Origin: Methylohalobius crimeensis 10Ki | GTDB taxonomy: Bacteria > Pseudomonadota > Gammaproteobacteria > Methylococcales > Methylothermaceae | NCBI RefSeq assembly: GCF_000421465.1 | Contig: NZ_ATXB01000001.1 | Location: 1-64,000 of the forward strand | DNA: 64,000 nt | Direction: 5' to 3' | Shown here: piece by piece, positions 45,924 through 56,348 of the stretch | Numbering within the stretch: the first letter of the stretch is position 1 | Layout of the letters: each line of letters starts with the position of its first letter | Program-made: the position numbers and the translations under genes | Notes under the pieces: generated by a model | The model's database searches: none | Seen by the model: the letters and a program-made list of their open reading frames with translations, nothing else | Told to the model about the DNA's origin: nothing

Positions 45924-48852
45924 GGGTGAGACTTTGTTCAAGAAATTCGATTAAATGACACACGGCCGTGGTCAGTGCATGGGTTTGGTCACCGTTTACG
46001 TCGGCATCCCCACCGCGCGCGGCTTTTTCAAGGGAAGCGGCTTGCCGGCTAATCTCGGCTGCGTGAAAATGGCTCGCCATGCCTTTGAGGGCATGAGCGG
46101 CTTCAGCCAAGGTGTCGGCGTCTTTTTTGATTTGAGCCTCCTTCAGTGCCGTTAGGCGCGTGGGCGCGTCCTCCAGGAAGAGACTGATTAATTCTTCCAG
46201 TAATTCTTGATCGCCGTCCAGGGATTCGAGTACCGCTTCCAGATCGTAGATGGGCGCTTCGTTATTTTTGGTTAAATTGGGTTGGGGCGTTTCTTCCTGT
46301 GAAAGAAAGTGGGTTAAGGTTTTTTCCAGGGCTTGCTTGGTCACCGGCTTGCTGAGGTAATCGTCCATTCCGGCGTTTAGGCATTTTTCCCGTTCTCCCT
46401 CACCGGCGTGGGCAGTGAGTGCAACGACGGGCGTACGTGGTGCATTTTCTTCCTCCTCACGGATGCGCAAGGCCCGGGTCGCCTGATAACCATCCAAAAC
46501 CGGCATTTGACAATCCATCAGTACTAAATCGAAGCGTTCTTGCGCCAGTTTTTCGAGGGCAGAGGTTCCGTTTTCAACCAAGGTGACCGTCAGTTCGAAT
46601 TTATTGAGAAGCCGGGTGATGACTTTTTGGTTGACCGGGTTGTCTTCCGCCACCAAAATTTTCCGCCCTGGCCAGGTGGTGGTATCGGCGGTTTGCGCGC
46701 GGTTGCCGGTCAAGGAAGCGGAAGTGTTCTGGAGTACCTCGCTCAAGACGCGCTTGAGTTGATGAGAACGCACCGGCTTGAGGAGGCAGGCGGATATACC
46801 GAGTCGTTTGCGCCTTTCGGCGTCGAGCGTCGCGCCGGAGGATAACAGCAATCGGGGGATGGTCGCCAGATGAGGCATGGCTTGGATGGCTTCGGACAAT
46901 TGATTGCCGTCCATTCCAGGCATGTGAAAATCCAGAATGATGGCATCGAACGCCGCATCCCGGGTAAGCAGGGAAAGGGCCGTATGACCCGACTCGGCTT
47001 CCACGACGGTCAGGCCCAGATGGGTTAAATGGGTGGAAAGGATACGGCGATTGGTGGCGTTATCATCCACAATCAGCACCCGTTTGCCATTCAAGTCCAC
47101 GGGGATTGTGGAGGGCGACTTTTCGACGGAGGGTAAAGACAATTCGAACCAGAAGGTGCTGCCCTGCCCTGGCGTGCTTTCCATCCCGATCTTACCACCC
47201 ATGCGCTCGATCAGTTGTTTGCCAATGGCCAGCCCAAGTCCGGTGCCGCCATAATGGCGGGTGGTGGATACATCGGCTTGCGTAAACGGCGTAAATAGAT
47301 GGGTTTGTACTTGGGGGGCGATCCCTATGCCCGTATCACGGATCTCGAATCGAAGGTTTTCCTTGGTGTGATGCTCGCCTTCCCTGGTTCCGTCCCCCTT
47401 CGGGGCGCAGTCTGTGCGTCCCGATCGGCTTTCCTGCCGATTGGTCGGACGCAATTCGACGGTTACCTCGCCACAATCGGTAAATTTGATTGCATTTCCG
47501 ACAAGATTAGTGAGAACTTGGCGGATCCGGGTCGGGTCGCCAAGGCGACCGGGACTCAGCTCGGGTGGGATCAGCAAATTCAGCTCGATTCCCTTGGCAT
47601 GAGCATGTGGAGCAAGGACGGTACAAGTTTCCTCGATTAATTCGGTTAAATCGAAGGACGTCGCTTCGATATCCAGTTTTCCCGCTTCTAATTTGGAAAA
47701 ATCGAGAATATCGTTCAGGATGTCCAGCAGGGCCTCGGCGGAGCCGGCGGCAGTTTCCAACAGATCGCGTTGTTCCTCGTTAAGGGAGGTATCCTTGAGG
47801 AGCTCCAGCATCCCCAGCACGCCGTTCATGGGGGTACGGATCTCATGGCTCATGTTGGCGAGAAACGCGGCTTTCGCCTGGGCTGTTTGAAGGGCCTCGT
47901 CGCGGGCCGTGGCCAAGGCCAGGCGGGTTTCTTCCTGAACCAAACTCAGTGCGACGAGTTCTCCCACCTGCAGCAGTAACGCCTGACGGGTGGGGTCCCA
48001 ACTCGGGTAGGGATCGGTGTAGAGAAAAAGAACACCCATTATTTCCTCACCATGACGAAGGGGAATGATGTAGTGCCCGTGGGGTTGCATTCCTGAAAAA
48101 GAATGTTCGTGGCGAGGGTCGCAAAAGCAATCGTCTGAAACCAATACTTCCCCCGACACGGCCGCTCGACCGCACAAGCACGCTCCTAAGGGAATGCGTT
48201 GTTCCTTTTGCCGAAATTCGTCGGAGAATTGGCCGTGGAGCAAAAACAGCTCCAGACGGTCCTCATGTTTCTTAAACAAACCACCCTTACGTTGCAACGT
48301 CATTCCAGGGAGACCGAATAAGACTTCCATCACTTGGGTGAGCCGCTTTTCGAGGGAAGCGGAACCTGCTAGGATCTTGGCGATCTTGAAGCGTGCTTCG
48401 GTGTCGGCCTGCTCGCGCTGTAGGCGAGCCTCTCTCTCCACTTCCGCGCTGATGTCCCGCTGGATTTGAACATAGCCGACGAGACCGTCTTTTGCGGAGT
48501 GAATCGGAGAGACGGTCATCTCCGCCCAATACTCGGATAGGTCGGAAGGAGGCATTTGCCCCTCAATAGGAAGGGGGAAAGGCTGCTTGCTTTTACGCCG
48601 TTGCAGAACTCTGCCCGCCCAGGATTGACCCGCCTTTAAAGCGGAAGCCATTTCCGCCAAAGTGTTCGGGTCGGCCTTGGGGCTATCCAGGACCTGAGGA
48701 GTGCGGCCGATGAGTTCTTGCGCCTCGTAACCGCTACTTTGACACAGGGTGGGATTGACATAACAGATCCGTCCCTTGGCGTCGACGAGGAGGATCATTT
48801 CGGAGCTGGCGTCCAGTATTTGGTGAAGTTCTTGATTCTGGTGGGTTTGCAT
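45913..48852 (-). CDS. Hybrid sensor histidine kinase (PAS-GAF-HisKA-HATPase-REC-REC-HPt)
   Basis: A 979-residue soluble kinase. PAS (about 5-135), GAF (about 155-305) with a Cys/His-rich patch ([19 protein letters not shown]), HisKA with H336 ([12 protein letters not shown]), HATPase (N-box [26 protein letters not shown]), receiver 1 with D641, receiver 2 with D780, and an HPt domain with H920 ([12 protein letters not shown]). About 30 extra residues (469-498) sit in the ATPase domain. No membrane helix, so the signal is probably intracellular. It overlaps the HDOD-REC-GGDEF gene, its likely phosphotransfer target. Confidence 0.92.
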   Translation of the reverse strand: MQTHQNQELHQILDASSEMILLVDAKGRICYVNPTLCQSSGYEAQELIGRTPQVLDSPKADPNTLAEMASALKAGQSWAGRVLQRRKSKQPFPLPIEGQMPPSDLSEYWAEMTVSPIHSAKDGLVGYVQIQRDISAEVEREARLQREQADTEARFKIAKILAGSASLEKRLTQVMEVLFGLPGMTLQRKGGLFKKHEDRLELFLLHGQFSDEFRQKEQRIPLGACLCGRAAVSGEVLVSDDCFCDPRHEHSFSGMQPHGHYIIPLRHGEEIMGVLFLYTDPYPSWDPTRQALLLQVGELVALSLVQEETRLALATARDEALQTAQAKAAFLANMSHEIRTPMNGVLGMLELLKDTSLNEEQRDLLETAAGSAEALLDILNDILDFSKLEAGKLDIEATSFDLTELIEETCTVLAPHAHAKGIELNLLIPPELSPGRLGDPTRIRQVLTNLVGNAIKFTDCGEVTVELRPTNRQESRSGRTDCAPKGDGTREGEHHTKENLRFEIRDTGIGIAPQVQTHLFTPFTQADVSTTRHYGGTGLGLAIGKQLIERMGGKIGMESTPGQGSTFWFELSLPSVEKSPSTIPVDLNGKRVLIVDDNATNRRILSTHLTHLGLTVVEAESGHTALSLLTRDAAFDAIILDFHMPGMDGNQLSEAIQAMPHLATIPRLLLSSGATLDAERRKRLGISACLLKPVRSHQLKRVLSEVLQNTSASLTGNRAQTADTTTWPGRKILVAEDNPVNQKVITRLLNKFELTVTLVENGTSALEKLAQERFDLVLMDCQMPVLDGYQATRALRIREEEENAPRTPVVALTAHAGEGEREKCLNAGMDDYLSKPVTKQALEKTLTHFLSQEETPQPNLTKNNEAPIYDLEAVLESLDGDQELLEELISLFLEDAPTRLTALKEAQIKKDADTLAEAAHALKGMASHFHAAEISRQAASLEKAARGGDADVNGDQTHALTTAVCHLIEFLEQSLTHAE

Positions 48853-49099
48853 TTACCTACAAATTGTACGGTTATGACTTATGGAACAAGCATAGACCAC
48901 TTCTCAGTAAAGGATTTAATATCCCTCAATCCATTTAAGGCTCGTCGTACCTTGTGACCAATGGATGCGTAATAGAAGCGCCATCAAAATCGCCATAACG
49001 CATTGATTTTAAAAATGCTTGGAGACTTGCCGATTATGTTCTTCTTTTTAAGAAGGTTTACAGCTTGCTGAATGAAATACTACGTTAGCGACGCAAAAA

Positions 49100-49375
49100 T
49101 TATTGACTTGATTTCCGGGGGGCAGCTTCTACTCTTTCAATCGCATCTTTGACGACTTCCCTCGTCTTTGCCTTCATCTGCAAATATTCGTCCGTGGGAA
49201 GGTAGAATGCCATGTCCACACCGTGTCTGAAATATCGAGAGGGCAGTGCATTCAGCGCGATACATACTGCATCTGCCAGAAAATCCTGATCATCTAAACG
49301 AAAGCCTGCTTGCTCTCCAAGCTCCTCTAGTACCAGCTTTTCATAGAAGTTCGAGGTTCCATCAATGATCGACAT
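49100..49375 (-). CDS. ComFB-like protein
   Basis: A 91-residue protein matching the late-competence ComFB family in its Cys-free gammaproteobacterial form: NFYEKLVLEELGEQAGF, DFLADAVCIALNALPSRYFRHGVDMAFYLPTDEY. ComFB-type proteins have been reported to bind c-di-GMP in cyanobacteria, which fits the cyclase genes downstream on the same strand. A gap of about 250 bp, with nothing else recognised, separates it from the kinase. The IS5-family element ends 65 bp upstream. Confidence 0.75.
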   Translation of the reverse strand: MSIIDGTSNFYEKLVLEELGEQAGFRLDDQDFLADAVCIALNALPSRYFRHGVDMAFYLPTDEYLQMKAKTREVVKDAIERVEAAPRKSSQ

Positions 49376-49449
49376 GTGTTTCTTATTCTCCGGTACGATT
49401 ACTCCATTTACATTTTAGTTAAGAATTTTAGGAGTGTTAGATAGTGTCG

Positions 49450-50028
49450 TCACGAGATTCCGGTCCGCAACACGAGACAGCGAATTTGGACGGCGGCCAG
49501 AAACGAAGCGGACCTTTTCGCATAGCGGGTAGCGATGCCTCTCCAACGCGTGAGATGCAAGAAGGCATTCTCGACCAAGTGCCGCAGCTTATACAGATGC
49601 TTGTCATACGCCCGTTGTTCCTTGCGATTTTTCCGCGGCGGAATCTGCGCCTCCATGCCTTGGCGACGTGCCTGCTCCACGATGGCATCCCTGTCATAGC
49701 CTTTATCGGCCAACAGGTGCTCGGCGCCGATTCCCTCGATCAGTCGGCCAGCAGACGTGCAATCCGCTTGGGTACCTGATGTAATAAGCGCTCTGACCGG
49801 CATACCATGCGCATCCACGGCCAAGTGTAGCTTCGTATTGAGCCCCCTTTTGTGCACCCCATCTCTTGGTTTCCGCCTTGGGCCTCCGCGGCATGGGGGT
49901 GAACTTTGATATGGCTGACATCGATCATCAGCCATTCGTAATCGGGCTCGTTGACCAACTTCTCCAACAACCCTTCCCAGATCCCGGCATCGCGCCAGCG
50001 ACAAAAGCGCCGGTGGGTGTTTTTCCAA
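49450..50028 (-). CDS. IS5-family transposase, second frame (OrfB)
   Basis: The useful part starts near 49850 (GLNTKLHLAVDAHGMPVRALIT) and contains the second Asp (LLADKGYDRDAIVEQAR) and the catalytic Glu region (YKLRHLVENAFLHLTRWRGIATRYAK). The stretch before 49850 is an out-of-frame reading of OrfA and is probably not translated on its own. The fusion would be about 255 residues, normal for this group. Confidence 0.82.
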   Translation of the reverse strand: MEKHPPALLSLARCRDLGRVVGEVGQRARLRMADDRCQPYQSSPPCRGGPRRKPRDGVHKRGLNTKLHLAVDAHGMPVRALITSGTQADCTSAGRLIEGIGAEHLLADKGYDRDAIVEQARRQGMEAQIPPRKNRKEQRAYDKHLYKLRHLVENAFLHLTRWRGIATRYAKRSASFLAAVQIRCLVLRTGIS

Positions 50029-50216
50029 TCGCCATAGTCCGGTGGCAGGTCACGCCACGGCGCGCCCGTGCGCAAAATCCAAAACACCGCATTGATAAAC
50101 TGACGGTTATCCCGCGCCTGGCCTCCCCAAGCACCCTTACGACCTGGCAAATGCGGTTCAAGTAATTCCCATATCCGATCCGATATATCATGACGTCGAT
50201 GGGCTGCTGAATTCAT
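49740..50216 (-). CDS. IS5-family transposase, first frame (OrfA)
   Basis: It begins MNSAAHRRHDISDRIWELLEPHLPG, the DUF4096-type N-terminal domain of IS5 transposases, and runs through NAVFWILRTGAPWRDLPPDYGDWKNTHRRFCRW and LMIDVSHIKVHPHA (first DDE aspartate). The ATG at 50216 follows GGGAGAGAGGG. At about 49842-49851 the minus strand reads AAAAGGGGG, where a -1 slip moves translation into OrfB. Confidence 0.88.
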   Translation of the reverse strand: MNSAAHRRHDISDRIWELLEPHLPGRKGAWGGQARDNRQFINAVFWILRTGAPWRDLPPDYGDWKNTHRRFCRWRDAGIWEGLLEKLVNEPDYEWLMIDVSHIKVHPHAAEAQGGNQEMGCTKGGSIRSYTWPWMRMVCRSERLLHQVPKRIARLLAD

Positions 50217-50326
50217 TTGCCCTCTCTCCCGGCAGCAATAATTTTGCTTATTGTCGCACAGGTTGGTTTCTCGTGACGACACTGTCTAGAGGAAAGATTG
50301 CGTGACAACCAATGGAAACGAAGTGC

Positions 50327-50386
50327 GTGTCAAGACCCGCGAGATTATTAACGGGTGATTTAAACAATTTGGGGTTTTTCTCATAA
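50327..50386 (-). pseudogene. Second IS481 transposase C-terminal fragment
   Basis: Sixty bases, in inverted orientation, almost identical to 37889-37948; they encode YEKNPKLFKSPVNNLAGLDT. The fragment is joined directly to the integrase pseudogene on one side and lies 39 bp from the IS5 element on the other. Confidence 0.8.
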
Positions 50387-50811
50387 TCGGTTAGTGGTCG
50401 ATCTCCGAAAGTAGGCAGCATGTCGGCTTCGATATTCCGCCAAACGTTGTCCGCGTGTTTGGGTTTCCATTTGCCTCAGTTGATCTCCCACCATTCCCTT
50501 GCGATTACCCGAAAGGTGTTTGAAGCCTTGCCCTGGCTGGTGACTTTTTCCTTTCGCCGCTCGGCTACCGGGTCTTTTCCCTCCCGAATCCATGCCCTGG
50601 CCTGGTCGCGGATCATGCGCGCCTCGGCCAAGGAAATCTCGGGATAGGTGCCAACAGCGAGTAGCCTTTGCTTACCTGCAAAGCGATAGGCAAAGCGCCA
50701 ATACCGCGCGCCATTGGGCCTTACTTCGATGAATAGGCCGCCACCATCGGCTTTTCGGTAGGTCTTATCCGAAGGCTTGAGATGCCGCAGTGCAATGGCC
50801 GTGAGCTTCAT
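50387..50811 (-). pseudogene. Tyrosine integrase pseudogene (P4-type arm-binding domain)
   Basis: The first 111 codons give a clear DUF4102 arm-type DNA-binding start (MKLTAIALRHLKPSDKTYRKADGGGLFIEV; WRFAYRFAGKQRLLAVGTYPEISLAEAR). A TGA at about 50477-50475 follows EWWEIN, but the frame continues as integrase (GKWKPKHADNVWRNIEADML then PTFGDRPLTD) until it meets the IS481 fragment. The catalytic domain is gone. It starts 150 bp from the 3' end of tRNA-Thr, the usual place for an integrase of an island inserted there. Confidence 0.85.
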
Positions 50812-50896
50812 TGTTGGTACTCCGCTTTATTGGTTTCGGCTATACCAACAATTTTTGCAGACGACAACGGCTTTTTTCGGTACTTGGTGGAAAAGA

Positions 50897-50937
50897 AAAA
50901 GCCGCAACTCTTTGTTTTTTCTTGAGTTGCGGCTTTT
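50897..50937 (-). terminator. Terminator downstream of tRNA-Thr
   Basis: A 13-bp stem (AAAGCCGCAACTC / GAGTTGCGGCTTT) with a 13-base loop; on the minus strand it is followed by a T-rich run. It lies 25 bp after the tRNA 3' end. Confidence 0.85.
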
Positions 50938-50961
50938 ATCGGAAGCAGTAGGAAGTGCTAA

Positions 50962-51037
50962 TGGTGCCGGGAACAGGAGTCGAACCTGCGGCCTATCGAT
51001 TACGAATCGATTGCTCTACCAACTGAGCTATCCCGGC
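50962..51037 (-). tRNA. tRNA-Thr (CGT)
   Basis: Minus-strand cloverleaf: acceptor GCCGGGA/TCCCGGC, D-arm AGCTCAGTTGGTAGAGC, anticodon stem ATCGA/TCGAT around loop TTCGTAA (anticodon CGT), T-arm GGTTCGACTCC, CCA encoded at 50962-50964. It is the likely attachment site of the decayed island at 49.4-50.9 kb. Confidence 0.95.
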
Positions 51038-51076
51038 TAACGGAATGGAGTGATTATACGGCTTTGCCGATTTGAT

Positions 51077-51385
51077 TCAAGCTTCGCCTGATGCGGGCGG
51101 ATCTTCATCCAGCCATTTTTGCAGGGCGGCAATGATGTTCTTGGCTTGTTCCCGGCTGGAGATGTTGAACTTCGACCGCTGCATATACTCTCCGTGGCGT
51201 TTTTGGTAGCGCCGGATGGTGTATTTTTCCGGGCTGTAGGTCTCTTTGCGCGGGTCCCACTCCTGGTAGCGGAAGAGAATGGTCGTCCACGCGCCTTTGG
51301 AGAGGATGACTTTGTCCAGTTCCTTGACGGTTTCGATATTGCCTTCCGTTTGATTGACGGTTAAGTCTTCGGGTTTGTCTGCCAT
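51077..51385 (-). CDS. Conserved hypothetical protein next to yqcC
   Basis: A 102-residue basic protein (VKELDKVILSKGAWTTILFRYQEWDPRKETYSPEKYTIRRYQK; QRSKFNISSREQAKNIIAALQKWL) that fits a small conserved family of unknown function; I have no specific role for it. It has no membrane segment. Its start overlaps the yqcC stop by one base (TAATG), so the two genes are probably coupled. Confidence 0.65.
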   Translation of the reverse strand: MADKPEDLTVNQTEGNIETVKELDKVILSKGAWTTILFRYQEWDPRKETYSPEKYTIRRYQKRHGEYMQRSKFNISSREQAKNIIAALQKWLDEDPPASGEA

Positions 51386-51711
51386 TAGGGTGTATCACTC
51401 AGTAAATCGTCGAATTCTCTCAGCAATCGGATAAGGCGCGGACTCCCTTCGCCATGGGCCATGAACCACTCCTCCGCCATGGGGGCGACGCCGCATTGGG
51501 TCGGCAGCGGCCGGCGGGCTTCGATCAGCGCGGTTACGCGGACCAAAAAGACAAACTGGAGCCATTGCGGAAAAGCTAGAGTATCACAGCAAAAAGGAAG
51601 CCGGCTGGCAAGATCTTCCGGTGGCGGAGGCGTTTTTTCCCACAGGGAGATACGGCGCATTTCCGCCTCGATGTCCAGTAAAAGGTCGGCTGCCGTATGA
51701 AGTTTTTCCAT
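51385..51711 (-). CDS. yqcC: YqcC family protein (DUF446)
   Basis: A 108-residue helical protein with the YqcC pattern ISLWEKTPPPPEDLASRLPFCCDTLAFPQWLQFVFLVRVTALI and the C-terminal TQCGVAPMAEEWF. Function in the cell is not established. It lies between the YncE-like gene and the conserved hypothetical gene on the same strand. Confidence 0.85.
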   Translation of the reverse strand: MEKLHTAADLLLDIEAEMRRISLWEKTPPPPEDLASRLPFCCDTLAFPQWLQFVFLVRVTALIEARRPLPTQCGVAPMAEEWFMAHGEGSPRLIRLLREFDDLLSDTP

Positions 51712-51715
51712 GGTC

Positions 51716-52687
51716 TCAAGGGGAAATGAATCGGCCGAAGGCCCGACTGCCGTTGCCGGTGGAGATGGTCGCCAAGAGGCGAAGATCCCGAGCGTCGAGC
51801 ACCGACACCGAATTGCTGAACCAATTGGCCACGTAGACCCGTCGTCCGTCGGGATGGGCGGCGATGCCTTCCGGATATTCCCCTACTTCCAGGGTTTCGA
51901 TGACTTTCAGCTGCTCGGCGTCGATCACCGATACGGTGTCGTCGTATTGATTGGTGACGAGCACGCGTCGGCCCTTGTCCGCCAGGGCGATGGCGTAGGG
52001 ACGGTCGCCTACGGGCACGGTTTGGATCGGTTCCAGGGTCTTGGCGTCCAGGACGGTGAGGTCGTTGCTGACCACATTGGCGGCGTACAAGCGGTTCCGA
52101 TTTTCATCCAGCGCGATCCCGAAGGGATGTTCCCCCACCTTTTGCTCGGCCACCACTTTCAGTGTCTGGGCGTCGATCAGGGAAACCGAATCGCTGTCGC
52201 GGTTGGCTACGTAGACCCGGCGATCGTCTCCGCTGACCGCAAGGCCGGAAGGCGATTTTCCCACCGGAATCTTGGCGATGACCTTGCGCGCCGGAATATC
52301 CAAAACGGCGACGTAATGGGCGTACCAATCGGCCACGTAGCCGCGTTTGCCTTGGGAATCCAACGCCACGCCCACCGGTCCGTCGCCCACGGGAATGGAG
52401 CCGATGGCCTTGAGCTGTTCGCCGTCCAACAGGGTGACTTCCTTGCCCGCCGAATCGGCCACCAGAACAATGCGGCCGTTTCCGCTGACCGCCACGCCGG
52501 AGGGCTTGGAGCCCACCTTCAGGGTTTCGATCACCTGGTTTTCGGCGGTATCGATCACCGACACCGTATCGTCTCCCTGATTGGTGATGAAGGCGTAGGG
52601 TTTGGCCGCAATCGGGGTGAGCCAAAAAAAGAGGGCGGCTGACGCCGCCACTGTCGAAAGGGTCGATAGCAATGGAGATCTAGTCAT
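51716..52687 (-). CDS. YncE-like secreted beta-propeller protein
   Basis: A 323-residue protein with a signal peptide (ALFFWLTPIAAKP) and seven propeller blades of the YVTN type, each with a VYVAN/LYAAN-like strand and a DTVSVIDAE-like strand (for example RRVYVANRDSDSVSLIDA). Such proteins are periplasmic and often sit near redox or metal systems. It is downstream of the MxaD-like gene by 11 bp and probably co-transcribed with it, so a role connected to methanol oxidation is possible. Confidence 0.86.
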   Translation of the reverse strand: MTRSPLLSTLSTVAASAALFFWLTPIAAKPYAFITNQGDDTVSVIDTAENQVIETLKVGSKPSGVAVSGNGRIVLVADSAGKEVTLLDGEQLKAIGSIPVGDGPVGVALDSQGKRGYVADWYAHYVAVLDIPARKVIAKIPVGKSPSGLAVSGDDRRVYVANRDSDSVSLIDAQTLKVVAEQKVGEHPFGIALDENRNRLYAANVVSNDLTVLDAKTLEPIQTVPVGDRPYAIALADKGRRVLVTNQYDDTVSVIDAEQLKVIETLEVGEYPEGIAAHPDGRRVYVANWFSNSVSVLDARDLRLLATISTGNGSRAFGRFISP

Positions 52688-52698
52688 GTAGCAAAGGG

Positions 52699-53274
52699 CT
52701 ATTTTTCCAGCAATTGTTTCAATCCTTCCAGGCCGCTGCGATAGAAAGCGGACATCGTATTGATAGCGGCTTCTTCGTTCATCTCTTCAGGCGGATTGTT
52801 TCTCATATAGGCCCGGTAGAAAGCACCGCGCCAGACAACCTGACTTTTGTCGGCGCCTTTATTTTTGACGAACAGCATGTCGGAATAGTTCGCCACCGGA
52901 AACATCGGCACCTGAATTTCTTCGCCGGCATGGACGATGGTTTGGGCGGTGCTCACGTCGTCGAAATTAAACTTGTAGCCGATCAGCTTTTTCTTTTCAT
53001 CGTATTTTTTTAGCTCTTGGTTGACCCAGCCTTCGTCGACCAAGGTGAGTTTGCGCTTGGCGTCCTCCTCCTGGCTCCCTTCGGCGTCGCATTCCGCTAC
53101 CTGCGGATGCCAGTCCTTGATGCTGCAGGGTGCTTTGATGATTTCCCAGACTTTGTCCGCCGGTGCGTTGATGACGATAGTTTCCTGGGTTTTTTGCCGA
53201 ACCGGGCCGTGGGCCGAAGCCGAGACGGCCCAAAACAAGGCCAGCAAGGGCATTAATGCCGTGAACTTCCGCAT
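52699..53274 (-). CDS. MxaD-like periplasmic SRPBCC protein
   Basis: A 191-residue protein with a signal peptide (LLALFWAVSASAHGP) and an SRPBCC/START-like fold (ETIVINAPADKVWEIIKAP; IKDWHPQVAECDAEG; VVWRGAFYRAY; GLEGLKQLLE). These features match MxaD, a periplasmic protein of methylotrophs needed for good electron flow from methanol dehydrogenase to cytochrome. The ATG at 53274 follows TTGGAGGA. No other mxa genes are in the window, so the assignment rests on similarity alone. Confidence 0.8.
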   Translation of the reverse strand: MRKFTALMPLLALFWAVSASAHGPVRQKTQETIVINAPADKVWEIIKAPCSIKDWHPQVAECDAEGSQEEDAKRKLTLVDEGWVNQELKKYDEKKKLIGYKFNFDDVSTAQTIVHAGEEIQVPMFPVANYSDMLFVKNKGADKSQVVWRGAFYRAYMRNNPPEEMNEEAAINTMSAFYRSGLEGLKQLLEK

Positions 53275-53345
53275 ATATCCTCCAAATTGGATTGGCTTGA
53301 GCAAAATTAAAAATCATGACAGGCTTTTTCCGAGAAGGCAATGGG

Positions 53346-54779
53346 TCACGTCGGGAGTATTTCCCGTCCGTAGGCTTCCAACGCTTCCAGGATAGCCATG
53401 CGGTTCTGAACGGCTTCTGAACGTCGCAAACGTTGCAGAATCTCACGGTACTGATCCCGGACGATGCTGGCCCCGCTTTCGGGGGAGGTCAAGCGTTCCC
53501 GGCGAAACGCGTCCCACCGCCGTCGTTCCTCGAGGGTTAGGGTTTCCGGCCAGTTGCGCGCCCGATAGCGAAAGACCATCTCCGGCAGGCGGGGATCGTC
53601 GAAATCGCCGTTGAGCCCTTGCAAGCGATGGGGCGCTGTCCGGCGGATCCGTTCCAGGCGGGCGCGGTCGGCGTCGCCCAGAAAACCGCCGCGGTAGAGC
53701 ATCCAATCGGGATCGGCCACCGGCTCCCGATCGGCAAAGTCGAAAATCTCGGGCAATAGGGTTTTGAGATAAGGTCGGTGGCGACGCAGGTGCTCCAGGT
53801 GGCGGCGACACCGTTCCGGGTCTATCCCCAAGCGCTCGGCGTCCCTTCCGCGCAGCGCCGAAACCGGCGCCAACACCGGGCAGCGATTCACTCGGACGGT
53901 TTTCAGGGGCAGGCGCTCCGAACCTTCGGGCAATTGATCGCCGGGAGTGAACAAGCGTTCCCGGAGGGTATCGGCGTCCAAGGTCAATAGCGGATCGGGG
54001 TCGACGCTCAGATCGTAGACGATGACGCCGTTGGGGTTGTTCGGGTCCGGCGCGATAGGCGCCACCATCGCCAGGCAGCCGCGTCGGGCCGGGTATTTTT
54101 CCGAGACGTGTAGCACCGGCCGCATTGCCTCGAGGTCCAGCAGGTTGCGGACCTCGGGCTTGAGTCGATGGTCGAAGCAATAGGCGTAGAGTTTGGGCTG
54201 GCGGGCTTTCAGCAGGCGGGCCAGTTCAATGGTGGCGCGCACGTCGGCCAGGGCGTCGTGCGCGCCCGAGTGCTCGATCCCGTTGGCCGCGGTCAAGCGA
54301 TCCAACTTGAAGCAGGGTGCGCCGTCGTCGCGCTTGGGCCATGCGATGCCCCGGGGCCTGAGCGCATAAGCCAGTCGCATCGCATCGATCAGATCCCAGC
54401 GCGAATTGCCGTTTCGCCATTCGCGGGCGTAGGGGTCGAACAGATTTCGGTAGAGCGTGTGCCGGGTGATTTCGTCGTCGAAGCGGATGTTGTTGTAACC
54501 CGTCACGCAGGTATGGGGCTGCGCAAATTCGGCATGAATGCGGGCGATGAAATCGGCTTCGCGGAGTCCCTTTTCCCGGGCGAGTTGCGGGGTGATCCCG
54601 GTGATCAGGCAAGCTTCCGGCTGCGGGAGAAAGTCGTCGGCGGGTCGGCAATACAACACCAAGGGATCGCCGATGGGATTCAAATCCTCGTCGGTGCGCT
54701 GGCCGGCGAACTGAGCCGGTCGGTCGCGCGCCGGATCGGCGCCGAAAGTTTCATAATCGTACCAATATAAGCTCGGCAT
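53346..54779 (-). CDS. sbcB: Exodeoxyribonuclease I
   Basis: A 477-residue 3'-5' single-strand DNA exonuclease. DEDD-family residues are visible in WYDYETFGADP, YNNIRFDDEITRH and HDALADVRATIELARLL, followed by the SH3-like and C-terminal ExoI domains. It diverges from guaB over a short promoter region. Confidence 0.94.
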   Translation of the reverse strand: MPSLYWYDYETFGADPARDRPAQFAGQRTDEDLNPIGDPLVLYCRPADDFLPQPEACLITGITPQLAREKGLREADFIARIHAEFAQPHTCVTGYNNIRFDDEITRHTLYRNLFDPYAREWRNGNSRWDLIDAMRLAYALRPRGIAWPKRDDGAPCFKLDRLTAANGIEHSGAHDALADVRATIELARLLKARQPKLYAYCFDHRLKPEVRNLLDLEAMRPVLHVSEKYPARRGCLAMVAPIAPDPNNPNGVIVYDLSVDPDPLLTLDADTLRERLFTPGDQLPEGSERLPLKTVRVNRCPVLAPVSALRGRDAERLGIDPERCRRHLEHLRRHRPYLKTLLPEIFDFADREPVADPDWMLYRGGFLGDADRARLERIRRTAPHRLQGLNGDFDDPRLPEMVFRYRARNWPETLTLEERRRWDAFRRERLTSPESGASIVRDQYREILQRLRRSEAVQNRMAILEALEAYGREILPT

Positions 54780-54784
54780 GATGA

Positions 54785-56317
<1,533 letters not shown>

Positions 56318-56348
56318 TTCTACCCACGTTAAGTAAGTTGTAAAGAAA

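Larger units (their letters stand above)
49440..50286 (-). mobile_element. IS5-family (IS427-group-like) insertion sequence
   Basis: An apparently complete 847-bp element. Inverted ends share AGTGTCGTCACGAGA exactly (49443-49457 and 50269-50283), extended by GA(T/C) at the tips, and are flanked by TA on both sides (49438-49439 and 50287-50288), the usual IS427-group target duplication. It carries two overlapping frames that make one transposase by frameshifting. It is inserted beside an IS481 fragment. Confidence 0.9.
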
